Positions 1-5,620 of a stretch of DNA of 5,620 nt are shown piece after piece. Source of the stretch: Candidatus Segetimicrobium genomatis (GTDB lineage Bacteria; Sysuimicrobiota; Sysuimicrobiia; Sysuimicrobiales; Segetimicrobiaceae); the NCBI GenBank assembly GCA_005883865.1, contig VBAO01000298.1, positions 1 to 5,620 of the forward strand. Reading direction: 5' to 3'. Position 1 is the stretch's first letter. Each line of letters starts with the position of its first letter. The translations under genes were made by a program, and so were the position numbers. The notes beneath the pieces are model-generated. The model saw nothing but the letters and a program-made list of their open reading frames with translations. It was not told where the DNA came from and ran no database searches.

Positions 1-1166
1 GGCCCCCGATCCCCGCATTGCGGGTCGGTTCGATAATGCCGTGGTGCCTCCTCGCGGCGACCGGCTTGGTGCCCCGGCGGAGTCCACCGCGGGTTGTGGT
101 ACGCGGGCGCATTCTGTGACGATGGCGGCGCCCAGCGCGGCGCACCCTGCGGCGCCGGCCCGCGGCCGCCAGGATCCCGATACCCGGGACCGACCTGGCC
201 GTCTCGGTGAGTCGGGGCCGCCCACCGGGGATCCCCCCCCGGCATGGGAGCGGCGTCCCCGCCACCGTGGTACGCCGGGGCGTCGCGTCGATGCTGATCC
301 TGAAGCGCCGGCGGAGTCCAGTTCGGGGTGCGATACGCCGGAGCATTTTGGGGCGATGGCGGGGTCCAGCGCGGCGTACTCTGCGGCACCGGCGCGCGAC
401 GACCGGGATCCCGGTACCCGGGACTCCCCTGGTGGTGCGCATCCCGATAGGCCGGGGCGTCCCAGTGGGGATCGCCCTGCCTCACCGAAGCATCATGGTA
501 CGACCCGGTATAGGGTCGATACTCCGGCCTGTAATAATACCGGTGGTACGGGCCGCGCGCCAGCAGGTGCTCGAACCCGCCGAGGATGACCGTGCCGACC
601 ACAACGCCGACGATCGGCGCCGGCACGAAGATGACCGGCGCGAGCGGTGGATACGGCCCGAAGTAGGACCGGTACTCGGGACGGTAGTAGTGGCGGTAGT
701 ACGGACCGTAGTATGGATACCGATAGTAGCGTCCGTCGTTGTCACGGACGAGAAGGTACACGAGCCCGGCGACGACGATCGTCCCCAGGACGATCTCCGC
801 GATGGGGAGCGGCGCCGCGACCACCTGAGGCGGCGGTGCGGGCACCACGGCGACCGGGCCGAGGACGTCGATCCGCGTGGCTCGGAACTCGTTGCCGGTC
901 GGCACGAGCCAGACCGTCGTCTCCGCGCCGATGTACTGCGCCAGGGTGCAGAACGGCACGCTCGTCGCGCTGACCAGCACCGCCGTATAGGGCGCCGCGG
1001 CAATCGTATTCGCACTACCCGGGCCGCTCAAGACGACCGTCTGCGCCTGGCAATCGACGGCCTGAATGGTGCCCTGGATCTGCAGAGAGGATTGCGCCTG
1101 GCCGACCCCCGACAACCCGAGCAGCGGCAGAATCGCTCCCAGCACGAGTGCGGTTGCTCTTCGCAT
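1..1166 (-). CDS. Exported Tyr/Pro-rich repeat protein, C-terminus cut by the window edge
   Basis: The frame is open from ATG at 1166 through the left edge with no stop, giving 388 codons of a protein whose end is not visible. Residues 1-24 are a signal peptide (Arg-Arg, hydrophobic core, likely cleavage after GQA). Residues 27-103 look like a small beta-sheet domain of the DUF5666/OB type, with a Cys pair (C39, C73) that could form a disulfide. Two hydrophobic, glycine-containing segments follow (about 122-140 and 179-202). Each is followed by a Tyr-rich stretch containing YYRPEYR. The tail from about 225 is rich in Pro, Trp, Tyr, Arg and His and contains two tandem copies of an 80-residue unit. 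A GGAGG ribosome site lies 6 nt before the ATG. Codon phasing and conserved protein-level repeats favour this frame over overlapping open frames. Similar Tyr-rich secreted proteins occur widely in bacteria without known function. A cell-envelope or surface role is inference. Confidence 0.85.
   Translation of the reverse strand, partial: MRRATALVLGAILPLLGLSGVGQAQSSLQIQGTIQAVDCQAQTVVLSGPGSANTIAAAPYTAVLVSATSVPFCTLAQYIGAETTVWLVPTGNEFRATRIDVLGPVAVVPAPPPQVVAAPLPIAEIVLGTIVVAGLVYLLVRDNDGRYYRYPYYGPYYRHYYRPEYRSYFGPYPPLAPVIFVPAPIVGVVVGTVILGGFEHLLARGPYHRYYYRPEYRPYTGSYHDASVRQGDPHWDAPAYRDAHHQGSPGYRDPGRRAPVPQSTPRWTPPSPQNAPAYRTPNWTPPALQDQHRRDAPAYHGGGDAAPMPGGDPRWAAPTHRDGQVGPGYRDPGGRGPAPQGAPRWAPPSSQNAPAYHNPRWTPPGHQAGRREEAPRHYRTDPQCGDRG
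27..476 (-). repeat. Two tandem copies of a ~80-residue Pro/Trp/Tyr unit
   Basis: Within the left-edge gene, residues 231-310 and 311-380 are two copies of one unit. Both begin GDP(H/R)W, both contain PGYRDPG (249-255 and 327-333), both contain QNAPAY (273-278 and 351-356) and both contain WTPP (283-286 and 361-364). Each copy carries three occurrences of a short motif, [HNR]-W-x-[APT]-P, with Trp at 235, 267, 283 and at 315, 345, 361. The DNA is also similar, for example around 173-190 and 404-423. The duplication is therefore recent, or is kept similar by recombination. More copies may lie beyond the left edge. Confidence 0.85.
498..812 (-). repeat. Internal duplication: hydrophobic segment plus Tyr-rich stretch
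   Basis: Residues 119-141 and 182-204 align without gaps at a distance of 63 residues, with 10 of 23 identical and most others conservative (IVLGTIVVAGLVYLL against VVVGTVILGGFEHLL; both end in LL-x-R). Each is followed by a Tyr-rich stretch, RHYYRPEYRSYFGPY at 158-172 and RYYYRPEYRPYTGSY at 209-223. The whole module of hydrophobic segment plus Tyr-rich segment appears to have duplicated once. The second hydrophobic copy contains Glu-His, so it may be a buried glycine-zipper-like strand or helix rather than a true membrane span. Confidence 0.75.
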
Positions 1167-1172
1167 CGCGCG

Positions 1173-1177
1173 CCTCC
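1173..1177 (-). promoter_or_regulatory. Ribosome binding site GGAGG for the left-edge gene
   Basis: On the minus strand GGAGG stands 6 nt upstream of the ATG at 1166. It decides this start, because the signal peptide begins exactly here and no other strong ribosome site is seen near it. Confidence 0.8.
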
Positions 1178-1200
1178 GCGGTCGATGGTCACTCGGGGAG

Positions 1201-1206
1201 AGTGTA
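1201..1206 (-). promoter_or_regulatory. Candidate -10 element TACACT for the left-edge gene
   Basis: TACACT on the minus strand fits the TAnnnT pattern and lies just downstream of the 11-bp repeats, 34 nt before the ATG. No good -35 hexamer is present at 16-18 nt; the hexamer at that spacing is ACAGCT, inside the repeat block. This fits an activator-dependent promoter, but a six-base match is weak evidence by itself. Confidence 0.3.
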
Positions 1207-1211
1207 GCAAT

Positions 1212-1244
1212 CAATAGTGAAAAAGCTGTGAAGAAGTTGTGAAG
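1212..1244 (-). promoter_or_regulatory. Triple 11-bp direct repeat, candidate OmpR/PhoB-family operator
   Basis: Read on the minus strand, three contiguous 11-bp units are CTTCACAACTT, CTTCACAGCTT and TTTCACTATTG. The TTCAC core recurs at exactly one helical turn. OmpR/PhoB-family response regulators bind head-to-tail 11-bp repeats: Streptomyces PhoP units resemble GTTCACC, and Mycobacterium PhoP binds TCACAGC-N4-TCACAGC. Here the spacing is TCACAAC-N4-TCACAGC-N4-TCAC. The block is AT-richer than its surroundings and sits 46-78 nt before the left-edge gene's ATG, with a -10-like TACACT 5 nt downstream. This is where an activator would replace a weak -35. The repeat is seen directly; the regulator family is inferred. 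Confidence 0.5.
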
Positions 1245-1319
1245 ATGACGGACGGCACACCTTAAGGCGGAGACTCGACAACGCCGCGGGCGAGGGCGGT
1301 GTCCCGCTCCTCGAGCGTC

Positions 1320-2900
1320 TCAGAGCGCGTTCAGGAGTTTCGCGCCATCGGGGCTGCCCAGACCCGTGCACGCGTCCCACCCGGGGCCGGCCGCGTAGGC
1401 ACCGTTATTCCCCTGGGTGATGTCGTGGAACACGCCCTTGCTCGTCGGGCCGTAGAGCACGGGATTGAGATAGCCCACCGGCTTGCCCTTGAGCTCGTTC
1501 AGAAGCGCGATGAGCCCGGCCCACAGCGGTGCCACGGCGCTCGTCCCGCCGACCGTGGTTAATTGACCATCCACCAAGATGATGTAGCCCGTGGCCGGTG
1601 AGGCGTCGCCGGCGACATCGGGCACTCCCCGCCCCCTAAAGCCGGGCACCGGGGATGGGGGCACGCCCGCATTCGCCTGCCACGGAGGCAACGCAAACTG
1701 CCGGCTGACCCCGCCGCCGGTGGCGCCGTCGCCGGGATCGTTCCACACGACTTCGCTCGTGATGGTGGTGCCGGTCGACGACAGGTTCGTGCCGCCGCAC
1801 CCGAGCGCGAAGCTGCTCGAGGCCGGGAAGTCGACGTGGGGCTGGCCGTCCCGCACGCCATCGTTGGAGCCGTCGTCCCCCGCGGCGCAGCACACGGTAA
1901 CGCCGAGGGCCGCGGCCTCCTGGAACGCCTGATCGAAGGACAGCATGGCCTGCGTCGTCCAGTTGGCCTCGGCCGCCCCCCAGCTGATCGAGATGACCGA
2001 CGGATTGTTGGAGCTGTCATGGACGGCTGTCGTGACGGCATCGAGAAAGCCACGGTCCGTGTTGGGGGCAAAATAGACGACGATGCGCGCGCCGGGAGCG
2101 ATGGCCCCGGCCACCTCGATGTCGAGCATCACCTCCGCGTCGGCGCTGTCAGGGGTCGTGGGGGCGTTCTGGCCGCCGTCGACGGAGACCGCCACGACCT
2201 GAGGAGGTTGGATCTTGAGCTGATTGAAGTACGTGCTCAGGTCCTCGGGGCGGTAGCCGCCCCCGAGCTCGATGATCCCGATGCACTGCCCCCGGCCGGT
2301 GCCGCTCGGAAAATCATAGAGCGCGGCCAGCTGTGGCGGGGTGAATCCCGCGCCCGCGGCGCGCGGACCGACGGCGGTGGCGACGGCTCCTCCCCGGGCC
2401 GGCGAACGGCGGAAGTGAGGCTTCGCCTGGGGGCGGTCGTCGAGGCCGAAGACCCCTTCAACGATGGGCGCCATCTCGGCCGGCACGTAGAGCGGGCCGG
2501 TGCGCCCGCGAAACGTCCTGCCCGAATCCTGGTAGCGCACCAACTCGACTCCAAACGCCTTGCCCATGGCAGCGGCCGTGCCCGACAGCCCCACGCTCCG
2601 CCGCGCGAGGTTTTCCGCGACGACATCCAGACCGTGTTGAACGGCAAACGCCCGGACCTTCGCCAGATCCTGTGGATCGGCGCCGTGCGCATCTCTCAAC
2701 TGGTCGCGCTTGAGGTACTGGCGATCGCGGGGCAGCCGGGCACTCATCTCCTGCACGGACGGGAGCCCGGTGCGGGATCGCGAGCGCAGGCGAACCGTCA
2801 CCTCCACACGCTCGTTCGGGTCGACCGGTCCCAGACGGGTTCCTGGGGGAGTCGCCCGCTCGCTGTGGGGAAGGGGAACGCGGTCTCTCGAAGGTGGCAT
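1320..2900 (-). CDS. Kumamolisin-type serine-carboxyl peptidase (sedolisin, MEROPS S53) with propeptide
   Basis: This 526-residue protein is a complete S53 endopeptidase, a family usually active at acidic pH that cuts its own propeptide on activation. Residues about 28-155 are the pro-kumamolisin activation domain; the mature domain begins near 181-186 (AGAGFTPPQL) and runs about 345 residues. Visible key residues are E256 and D260 in EVMLD, the oxyanion Asp D342 in AAGDDG, and the nucleophile S454 in GGTSAVAP. E211 (IIELGGGY) and W307 (SISWG) match further proton-network positions. The distance between D260 and D342 equals that of the kumamolisin pair D82/D164. The calcium site is D493, I494, G505, G507 and D509, in a loop about six residues shorter than I recall for kumamolisin. 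There is no signal peptide; kumamolisin also lacks a classical one, so the export route is unclear. An in-frame TAG 12 nt upstream of the ATG rules out a longer N-terminus. No Shine-Dalgarno is seen. Confidence 0.96.
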   Translation of the reverse strand: MPPSRDRVPLPHSERATPPGTRLGPVDPNERVEVTVRLRSRSRTGLPSVQEMSARLPRDRQYLKRDQLRDAHGADPQDLAKVRAFAVQHGLDVVAENLARRSVGLSGTAAAMGKAFGVELVRYQDSGRTFRGRTGPLYVPAEMAPIVEGVFGLDDRPQAKPHFRRSPARGGAVATAVGPRAAGAGFTPPQLAALYDFPSGTGRGQCIGIIELGGGYRPEDLSTYFNQLKIQPPQVVAVSVDGGQNAPTTPDSADAEVMLDIEVAGAIAPGARIVVYFAPNTDRGFLDAVTTAVHDSSNNPSVISISWGAAEANWTTQAMLSFDQAFQEAAALGVTVCCAAGDDGSNDGVRDGQPHVDFPASSSFALGCGGTNLSSTGTTITSEVVWNDPGDGATGGGVSRQFALPPWQANAGVPPSPVPGFRGRGVPDVAGDASPATGYIILVDGQLTTVGGTSAVAPLWAGLIALLNELKGKPVGYLNPVLYGPTSKGVFHDITQGNNGAYAAGPGWDACTGLGSPDGAKLLNAL

Positions 2901-2906
2901 AAACTG

Positions 2907-2935
2907 AGTGTACTAAACCGGTTCGAGGAGGTCGG
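2907..2935 (-). promoter_or_regulatory. Candidate promoter giving a leaderless transcript for the S53 peptidase
   Basis: On the minus strand TACACT (2912-2907) is followed by only six bases before the ATG at 2900, so transcription would begin at or next to the start codon. A weak -35-like CCGACC lies 17 nt upstream (2935-2930). The 20 bases before the ATG contain no purine-rich ribosome site, which fits leaderless translation. The call rests on spacing and a short hexamer. Confidence 0.35.
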
Positions 2936-3073
2936 CGAGATTTCCTGCGTTGGGAGCGGGTTATTGGAGCGCGTGACCGAGTCGTCTGCGGCCCCGAAGG
3001 TTCCATCGAACCTCGATCGTTTTGAGGGTCGATGTCATGCCATATTCGGTGTGATCGACGCAGCGCCGCCTGT

Positions 3074-3995
3074 TCAGCGGAGAGGCGGCCGGACCGCATT
3101 CACGGGATAGCGGGGCGCGTCGCCCAAGAGAACGCTGACGACGTTCTCGGCCACCTTACGCTGCAACTCCTGCACGGACTCCTCGGAGTAGAACGCGACG
3201 TGCGGGGTCACGATGAGGGTATCGAGGGCGCGGAGCGCATCGGCGGCGGCCGGGGGCTCGGTTTCCAGAACGTCAAGCGCCGCCCCCGCGATCCAGCCTT
3301 CTCGAAGGGCGCGGAGGAGGGCATCCTGCGAGACCAGCGGTCCCCGCGCCGTGTTGATGACGTAGGCGGTCGGCTTCATCGCGCGCAACAGGGCCTCGCC
3401 GATCAAGCCCCGGGTTCCGGGCGTCAGCGGGGCGTGCACCGACACGAAGTCGGCGCGGGCGGCGAGGTCTTCCAGGGTCACCTTGCGGACGCCGGCCGCG
3501 GCCATCTCCTCGGCGCCGACGTACGGATCGAAGGCGACGAGGTCCAGTCCCAACGCGCGCGCTTTGCCGGCAAGGCAGCGCGGGATCTTGCCGAAGCCCA
3601 CCAACCCGAGGACCCGCCCGCGGAGCCGGTGCATCGGAGCCGCGTCGCGCGCATCCCAGCGGCCGCCGCGGACCCGCCGGTCGAGGAACGGGACCCGGCG
3701 GGCGCACCCGAGCAGGAGCGCGAGCGCGTGATCGCTGACCTCCTCGATGCAGTAATCGGGGACGGATGCCGTAGCGGGCGATGATGCGGCAGCGGCTCAG
3801 CCGCTCGATCACGCGCCGGGTGACCGGCGCGTAGCACACGAGGAGGGCGTCCGCGTCGGCGACGAGGTCCAGCAGCTGCCCCTCCGATGTCGCCTGCGCC
3901 ACCACGATCTCGGCCCCGACCGCCCCCAGGAGCGCGCGTTCGATCTCGAGGGATGGGAAGACGTGATCGGTGACGACGACCTTCGGCCGGCCCAT
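3074..3995 (-). pseudogene. CtBP-like D-2-hydroxyacid dehydrogenase, broken by an internal frameshifting deletion
   Basis: The family reduces 2-keto acids or oxidises D-2-hydroxy acids with NAD(P). ATG at 3995 starts 77 normal residues (MGRPKVVVTD to IIARYGI, ending at 3765). The homologous protein then resumes in another frame at 3763 with VPDYCIEEVSDHALALLLG and continues 229 residues to the TGA at 3074. Family members have about 19 residues between these points (normally a GVDN-D motif and a GIPVTN strand). Here one base is left, so about 56 bp are missing and the frame shifts. Read straight through, translation leaves the family frame and stops at 3273. The rest is well preserved: the Rossmann motif GFGKIPR with FDPY after it, catalytic Arg (NTARG, 3346-3344), Glu (ETEPP, 3259-3257) and His (TPHVAFYSEES, 3202-3200). 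VPDYC and AFYSEES point to the C-terminal-binding-protein-like branch. The good state of the remainder suggests recent damage. An assembly error is possible but would be unusually large. Confidence 0.85.
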
Positions 3996-4120
3996 GCCGG
4001 CGTCTTCTGGATCCTTCCCGTGCGTCCCTCCCACGATCGCACTGAGGAGTCGGGGCCCGCCGCGGCGAAGGCGGTCCCCGTCGGGGATTCGGCCGGTCGT
4101 GGAATAAAAGGGGGCGTGCG
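3996..4120. promoter_or_regulatory. Divergent intergenic region with an inverted repeat
   Basis: This 125-bp gap must hold the promoters for the broken dehydrogenase (leftward) and the beta-propeller gene (rightward). It contains a perfect 6-bp inverted repeat with one central base, TCCCCG-T-CGGGGA at 4075-4087, 34 nt before the propeller ATG, where a dimeric repressor could sit. An AT patch at 4101-4109 (GGAATAAAA) is the only relief in a GC-rich stretch. I cannot assign clear -35 and -10 elements on either strand, and GC-rich palindromes of this size arise easily by chance. Confidence 0.25.
4108..4114 (+). promoter_or_regulatory. Ribosome binding site AAGGGGG for the beta-propeller gene
   Basis: The purine run AAGGGGG lies 6 nt before the ATG at 4121. 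Together with the Lys-Lys signal-peptide start it fixes this start codon. Confidence 0.7.
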
Positions 4121-5506
4121 ATGAAAAAGATCTTCCTGGCTTCGTTGACGGCCTTTCTGCTCCTGACGTTCGTCGCCGCGGACGGCGCACCCGCGCGGGG
4201 ACCCGTTATCCTGGCCACCGGGCGGAGGGACCCGCGGATCTATGCGATCGACTTCAACGCGGCGCTCCGGCCACAGAACAACAACACGCCGCGCGCCATC
4301 GTGAGCCGGTCCAAGGTCTTTCCGAATCGCCTCGACGGCACACCGGTCGGCGATCCAGCGAACATCGTGCTCAGCGAGGACACCCGGACGGCCTACGTCG
4401 TCAACCATCACGGCGCCGCGAACAACGCCGAATTCCTCCAGCACGGCGGGCGCGGGAGCATCTCGGTCATGGATGTCGAGACGATGCTCAGGCCGGAATT
4501 CGACAACACGGATCGCGCCGTCGAGAGGAACTACGACAGCGGCTACTTTGGAGCGGTCGGCCTCCTGGTGCTTCCCACCCTGCTCCTCGTGAGCCACTCG
4601 GAAAACTGGTTGAGCGAGGACGGCTCAAACGTCATCGTGCTCGTCGACCGAAAGACCGGCGGCCGCCGGGGACAGATCGAGATGGCGCCGGGCCACCCGC
4701 CGCACGCCTGCCCGACCTACCCGGTTCCCTTCGCCTCTCCGACCAAGCCCCCCGCGGTCCCGTTCGAGGCTCCCGATCCCATGTTTGGGTGCTGGCCGAA
4801 CCCGGAGTTTCTCGCCGTGGGCCGCGGCAGCGACGGACGGAGCTATCTCTTCTCCGGGAACGCGGGCACCAATGACGTGGCCGTGATGGATCTCCAGCGG
4901 GCCCTGTCGGGCTTTCCGGTCGTCGAAGTCGCGCCGCGCATTCCCGTCCAGGCCGGCCCCTTCGGTATCGCCGCGAGTCCAGACGGGAAACTCATCGCCG
5001 TCACCGCCCGCGAGCGGGCAGAAGTCGACCGCGAAGGTAACACGATCTCCATCATCGACGTGGACCGCGCCCGCACGGGCGCGCCCGACGCCGAAGTGGC
5101 CCGCGTCCGGGTCGGCACGGACGATCCCAATGGCCAAACCCGGCCGTTCACGGTCGCCTGGACGCCCGACAGACGGCAGATCGTCGTGGCCAATTTTTCG
5201 GCCAACAATGTGTCGATCGTCGACGTCTCCCTGGCGCTCGCCCATGATTCGCGGGCGGAGGTCGCGCGCATCCCGGTCACCCGCCCGCAGGACCCCGATG
5301 GGGGCGTCCGCCCGAGCCGCCCCAAGGGCACCGCGGTCACTGCGGACGGACGCTACGCGGTCGTCTCTGGCGGGCCGCGCCTGCCGCCCAACGCCCCGCC
5401 GAGCGGAACGGTATGGGTGATCGATCTTCGCACGCGCGCCGTGGTCGCGACCGTGACGGGCGTTGGCAATGATCCCTACGGCTTGACCATCGTCGAAACG
5501 AGATGA
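4121..5506 (+). CDS. Exported YVTN/YncE-like beta-propeller protein of unknown function
   Basis: This 461-residue protein begins with a clear Sec signal peptide (MKK, then a hydrophobic core to about residue 20, likely cleavage near APA at 23-25). The mature part consists of propeller blades in which a 'data point' strand is followed by a strand ending in D-(V/L): ISVMDVETM at 114-122, VAVMDLQRA at 253-261, ISIIDVDRA at 309-317, VSIVDVSLA at 364-372 and VWVIDLRTR at 431-439. Blade-start motifs are SPDGKLIAV (286), TPDRRQIVV (348) and TADGRYAVV (407). This is the YVTN/lactonase-like seven-bladed superfamily, which includes YncE. Members bind diverse ligands, and the sequence gives no substrate. 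A Pro-rich insertion (about 188-225) holds the only two cysteines, C197 and C224, probably a disulfide-closed loop after export. The stop overlaps the next gene's ATG, so the two are probably cotranscribed and translationally coupled. Confidence 0.88.
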   Translation: MKKIFLASLTAFLLLTFVAADGAPARGPVILATGRRDPRIYAIDFNAALRPQNNNTPRAIVSRSKVFPNRLDGTPVGDPANIVLSEDTRTAYVVNHHGAANNAEFLQHGGRGSISVMDVETMLRPEFDNTDRAVERNYDSGYFGAVGLLVLPTLLLVSHSENWLSEDGSNVIVLVDRKTGGRRGQIEMAPGHPPHACPTYPVPFASPTKPPAVPFEAPDPMFGCWPNPEFLAVGRGSDGRSYLFSGNAGTNDVAVMDLQRALSGFPVVEVAPRIPVQAGPFGIAASPDGKLIAVTARERAEVDREGNTISIIDVDRARTGAPDAEVARVRVGTDDPNGQTRPFTVAWTPDRRQIVVANFSANNVSIVDVSLALAHDSRAEVARIPVTRPQDPDGGVRPSRPKGTAVTADGRYAVVSGGPRLPPNAPPSGTVWVIDLRTRAVVATVTGVGNDPYGLTIVETR

Positions 5507-5620
5507 TCGAGATGGCTATTTCAGCGTCCACGCGAACCCGGCTGGCAACACAGCTCGATACGCTTGCCGTCATCCTGGACGGAGGCAACGCCGGCTTGGC
5601 GGAGATCCGTCCAGCCGACG
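5503..5620 (+). CDS. N-terminal fragment of a probable DinB-like protein, cut by the right edge
   Basis: The ATG at 5503 overlaps the TGA of the beta-propeller gene (ATGA), and the frame stays open to the window end, giving 39 residues. A second ATG at 5512 (residue 4) is an equally possible start. No strong ribosome site is visible, which fits coupling to the upstream gene. Residues 11-39 (RTRLATQLDTLAVILDG, then GLAEIRPAD) form an amphipathic helix followed by a turn ending in RP-x-D. This is how many DinB-like four-helix metal-dependent proteins begin, before a G-x-WS and an H-L motif that would lie beyond the edge. The coding call is fairly firm from the overlap. The family call is tentative because no metal-binding residue is visible. 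Confidence 0.6.
   Translation, partial: MIEMAISASTRTRLATQLDTLAVILDGGNAGLAEIRPAD

Noticed and set aside
207..1217. Long plus-strand open frame (336 codons) across the left-edge gene, and minus-strand frames such as 482-1015
   Set aside because: Their translations are Arg-rich and without domain signal. The minus-strand frame starting at 1166 has a signal peptide, a ribosome site and protein-level repeats in phase, so these are shadows.
1305..1317. Hairpin CGCTC-GAG-GAGCG just after the peptidase stop codon
   Set aside because: The stem is five base pairs and no T-run follows, so it does not qualify as an intrinsic terminator.
2998..3013. Hairpin AGGTTC-CATC-GAACCT in the gap between the dehydrogenase and the peptidase
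   Set aside because: The stem is only six base pairs and has no T-tract in the minus direction. The few Ts on the plus side follow no plus-strand gene, so I do not call a terminator.
3065..3089. Inverted repeat GCCGCC/GGCGGC with a 13-nt loop across the dehydrogenase stop codon
   Set aside because: It is a short GC-rich repeat with a long loop and no following T-tract, and is likely by chance in this base composition.
1836..3110. Plus-strand open frame of 424 codons opposite the S53 peptidase
   Set aside because: It is fully antisense to an unmistakable sedolisin gene. Long antisense frames are common in high-GC DNA, and its translation shows no recognisable motif.
3032..3784. Plus-strand open frame of 250 codons opposite the dehydrogenase
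   Set aside because: It is antisense to clear D-2-hydroxyacid dehydrogenase coding sequence, with Arg/Gly-rich translation and no ribosome site that I can defend.
3809..4597. Minus-strand frame crossing the divergent gap into the propeller gene, and 4625-5245 minus
   Set aside because: They overlap convincing coding sequence on the other strand or in another frame and show no family features.

Overview
This is a GC-rich window (roughly two thirds G+C by eye) with bacterial gene packing: short gaps, Shine-Dalgarno sites in front of some genes, and strong antisense open-frame shadows typical of high-GC DNA. The gene set (an uncapped kumamolisin-type S53 peptidase, a CtBP-like D-2-hydroxyacid dehydrogenase, an exported YVTN/YncE-like beta-propeller, a Tyr/Pro-rich secreted repeat protein) suits a soil or subsurface high-GC bacterium such as Rokubacteria/Methylomirabilota, Acidobacteria or Actinobacteria. 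The sequence alone does not decide between them.

Left arm, minus strand. Positions 1-1166 hold the first 388 codons of an exported protein that runs off the left edge. It has a signal peptide, a small beta-rich domain, two homologous glycine-rich hydrophobic segments each followed by a Tyr-rich stretch, and a Pro/Trp/Tyr tail built from two tandem copies of about 80 residues. Its 153-bp upstream gap carries three 11-bp direct repeats with a TTCAC core, resembling an OmpR/PhoB-family operator. Upstream of that, at 1320-2900, is a complete pro-kumamolisin-type serine-carboxyl peptidase with all expected catalytic and calcium-site residues. Its start looks leaderless. Next, at 3074-3995, is a D-2-hydroxyacid dehydrogenase broken by an out-of-frame internal deletion of about 56 bp.

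Right arm, plus strand. A 125-bp divergent gap (3996-4120) separates the broken dehydrogenase from an exported beta-propeller protein (4121-5506). Its stop codon overlaps the start of a further gene (5503 to the right edge) by the ATGA four-base overlap. The 39 visible residues of that gene look like the N-terminus of a DinB-like protein.

The genes do not form an evident pathway. The two exported proteins and the peptidase could all act at or outside the cell surface, but that is inference. I found no RNA gene, CRISPR array, insertion sequence, attachment site or replication origin, and no convincing new multi-gene system. The items most worth following are the repeat protein with its operator-like repeats, and the deletion in the dehydrogenase.
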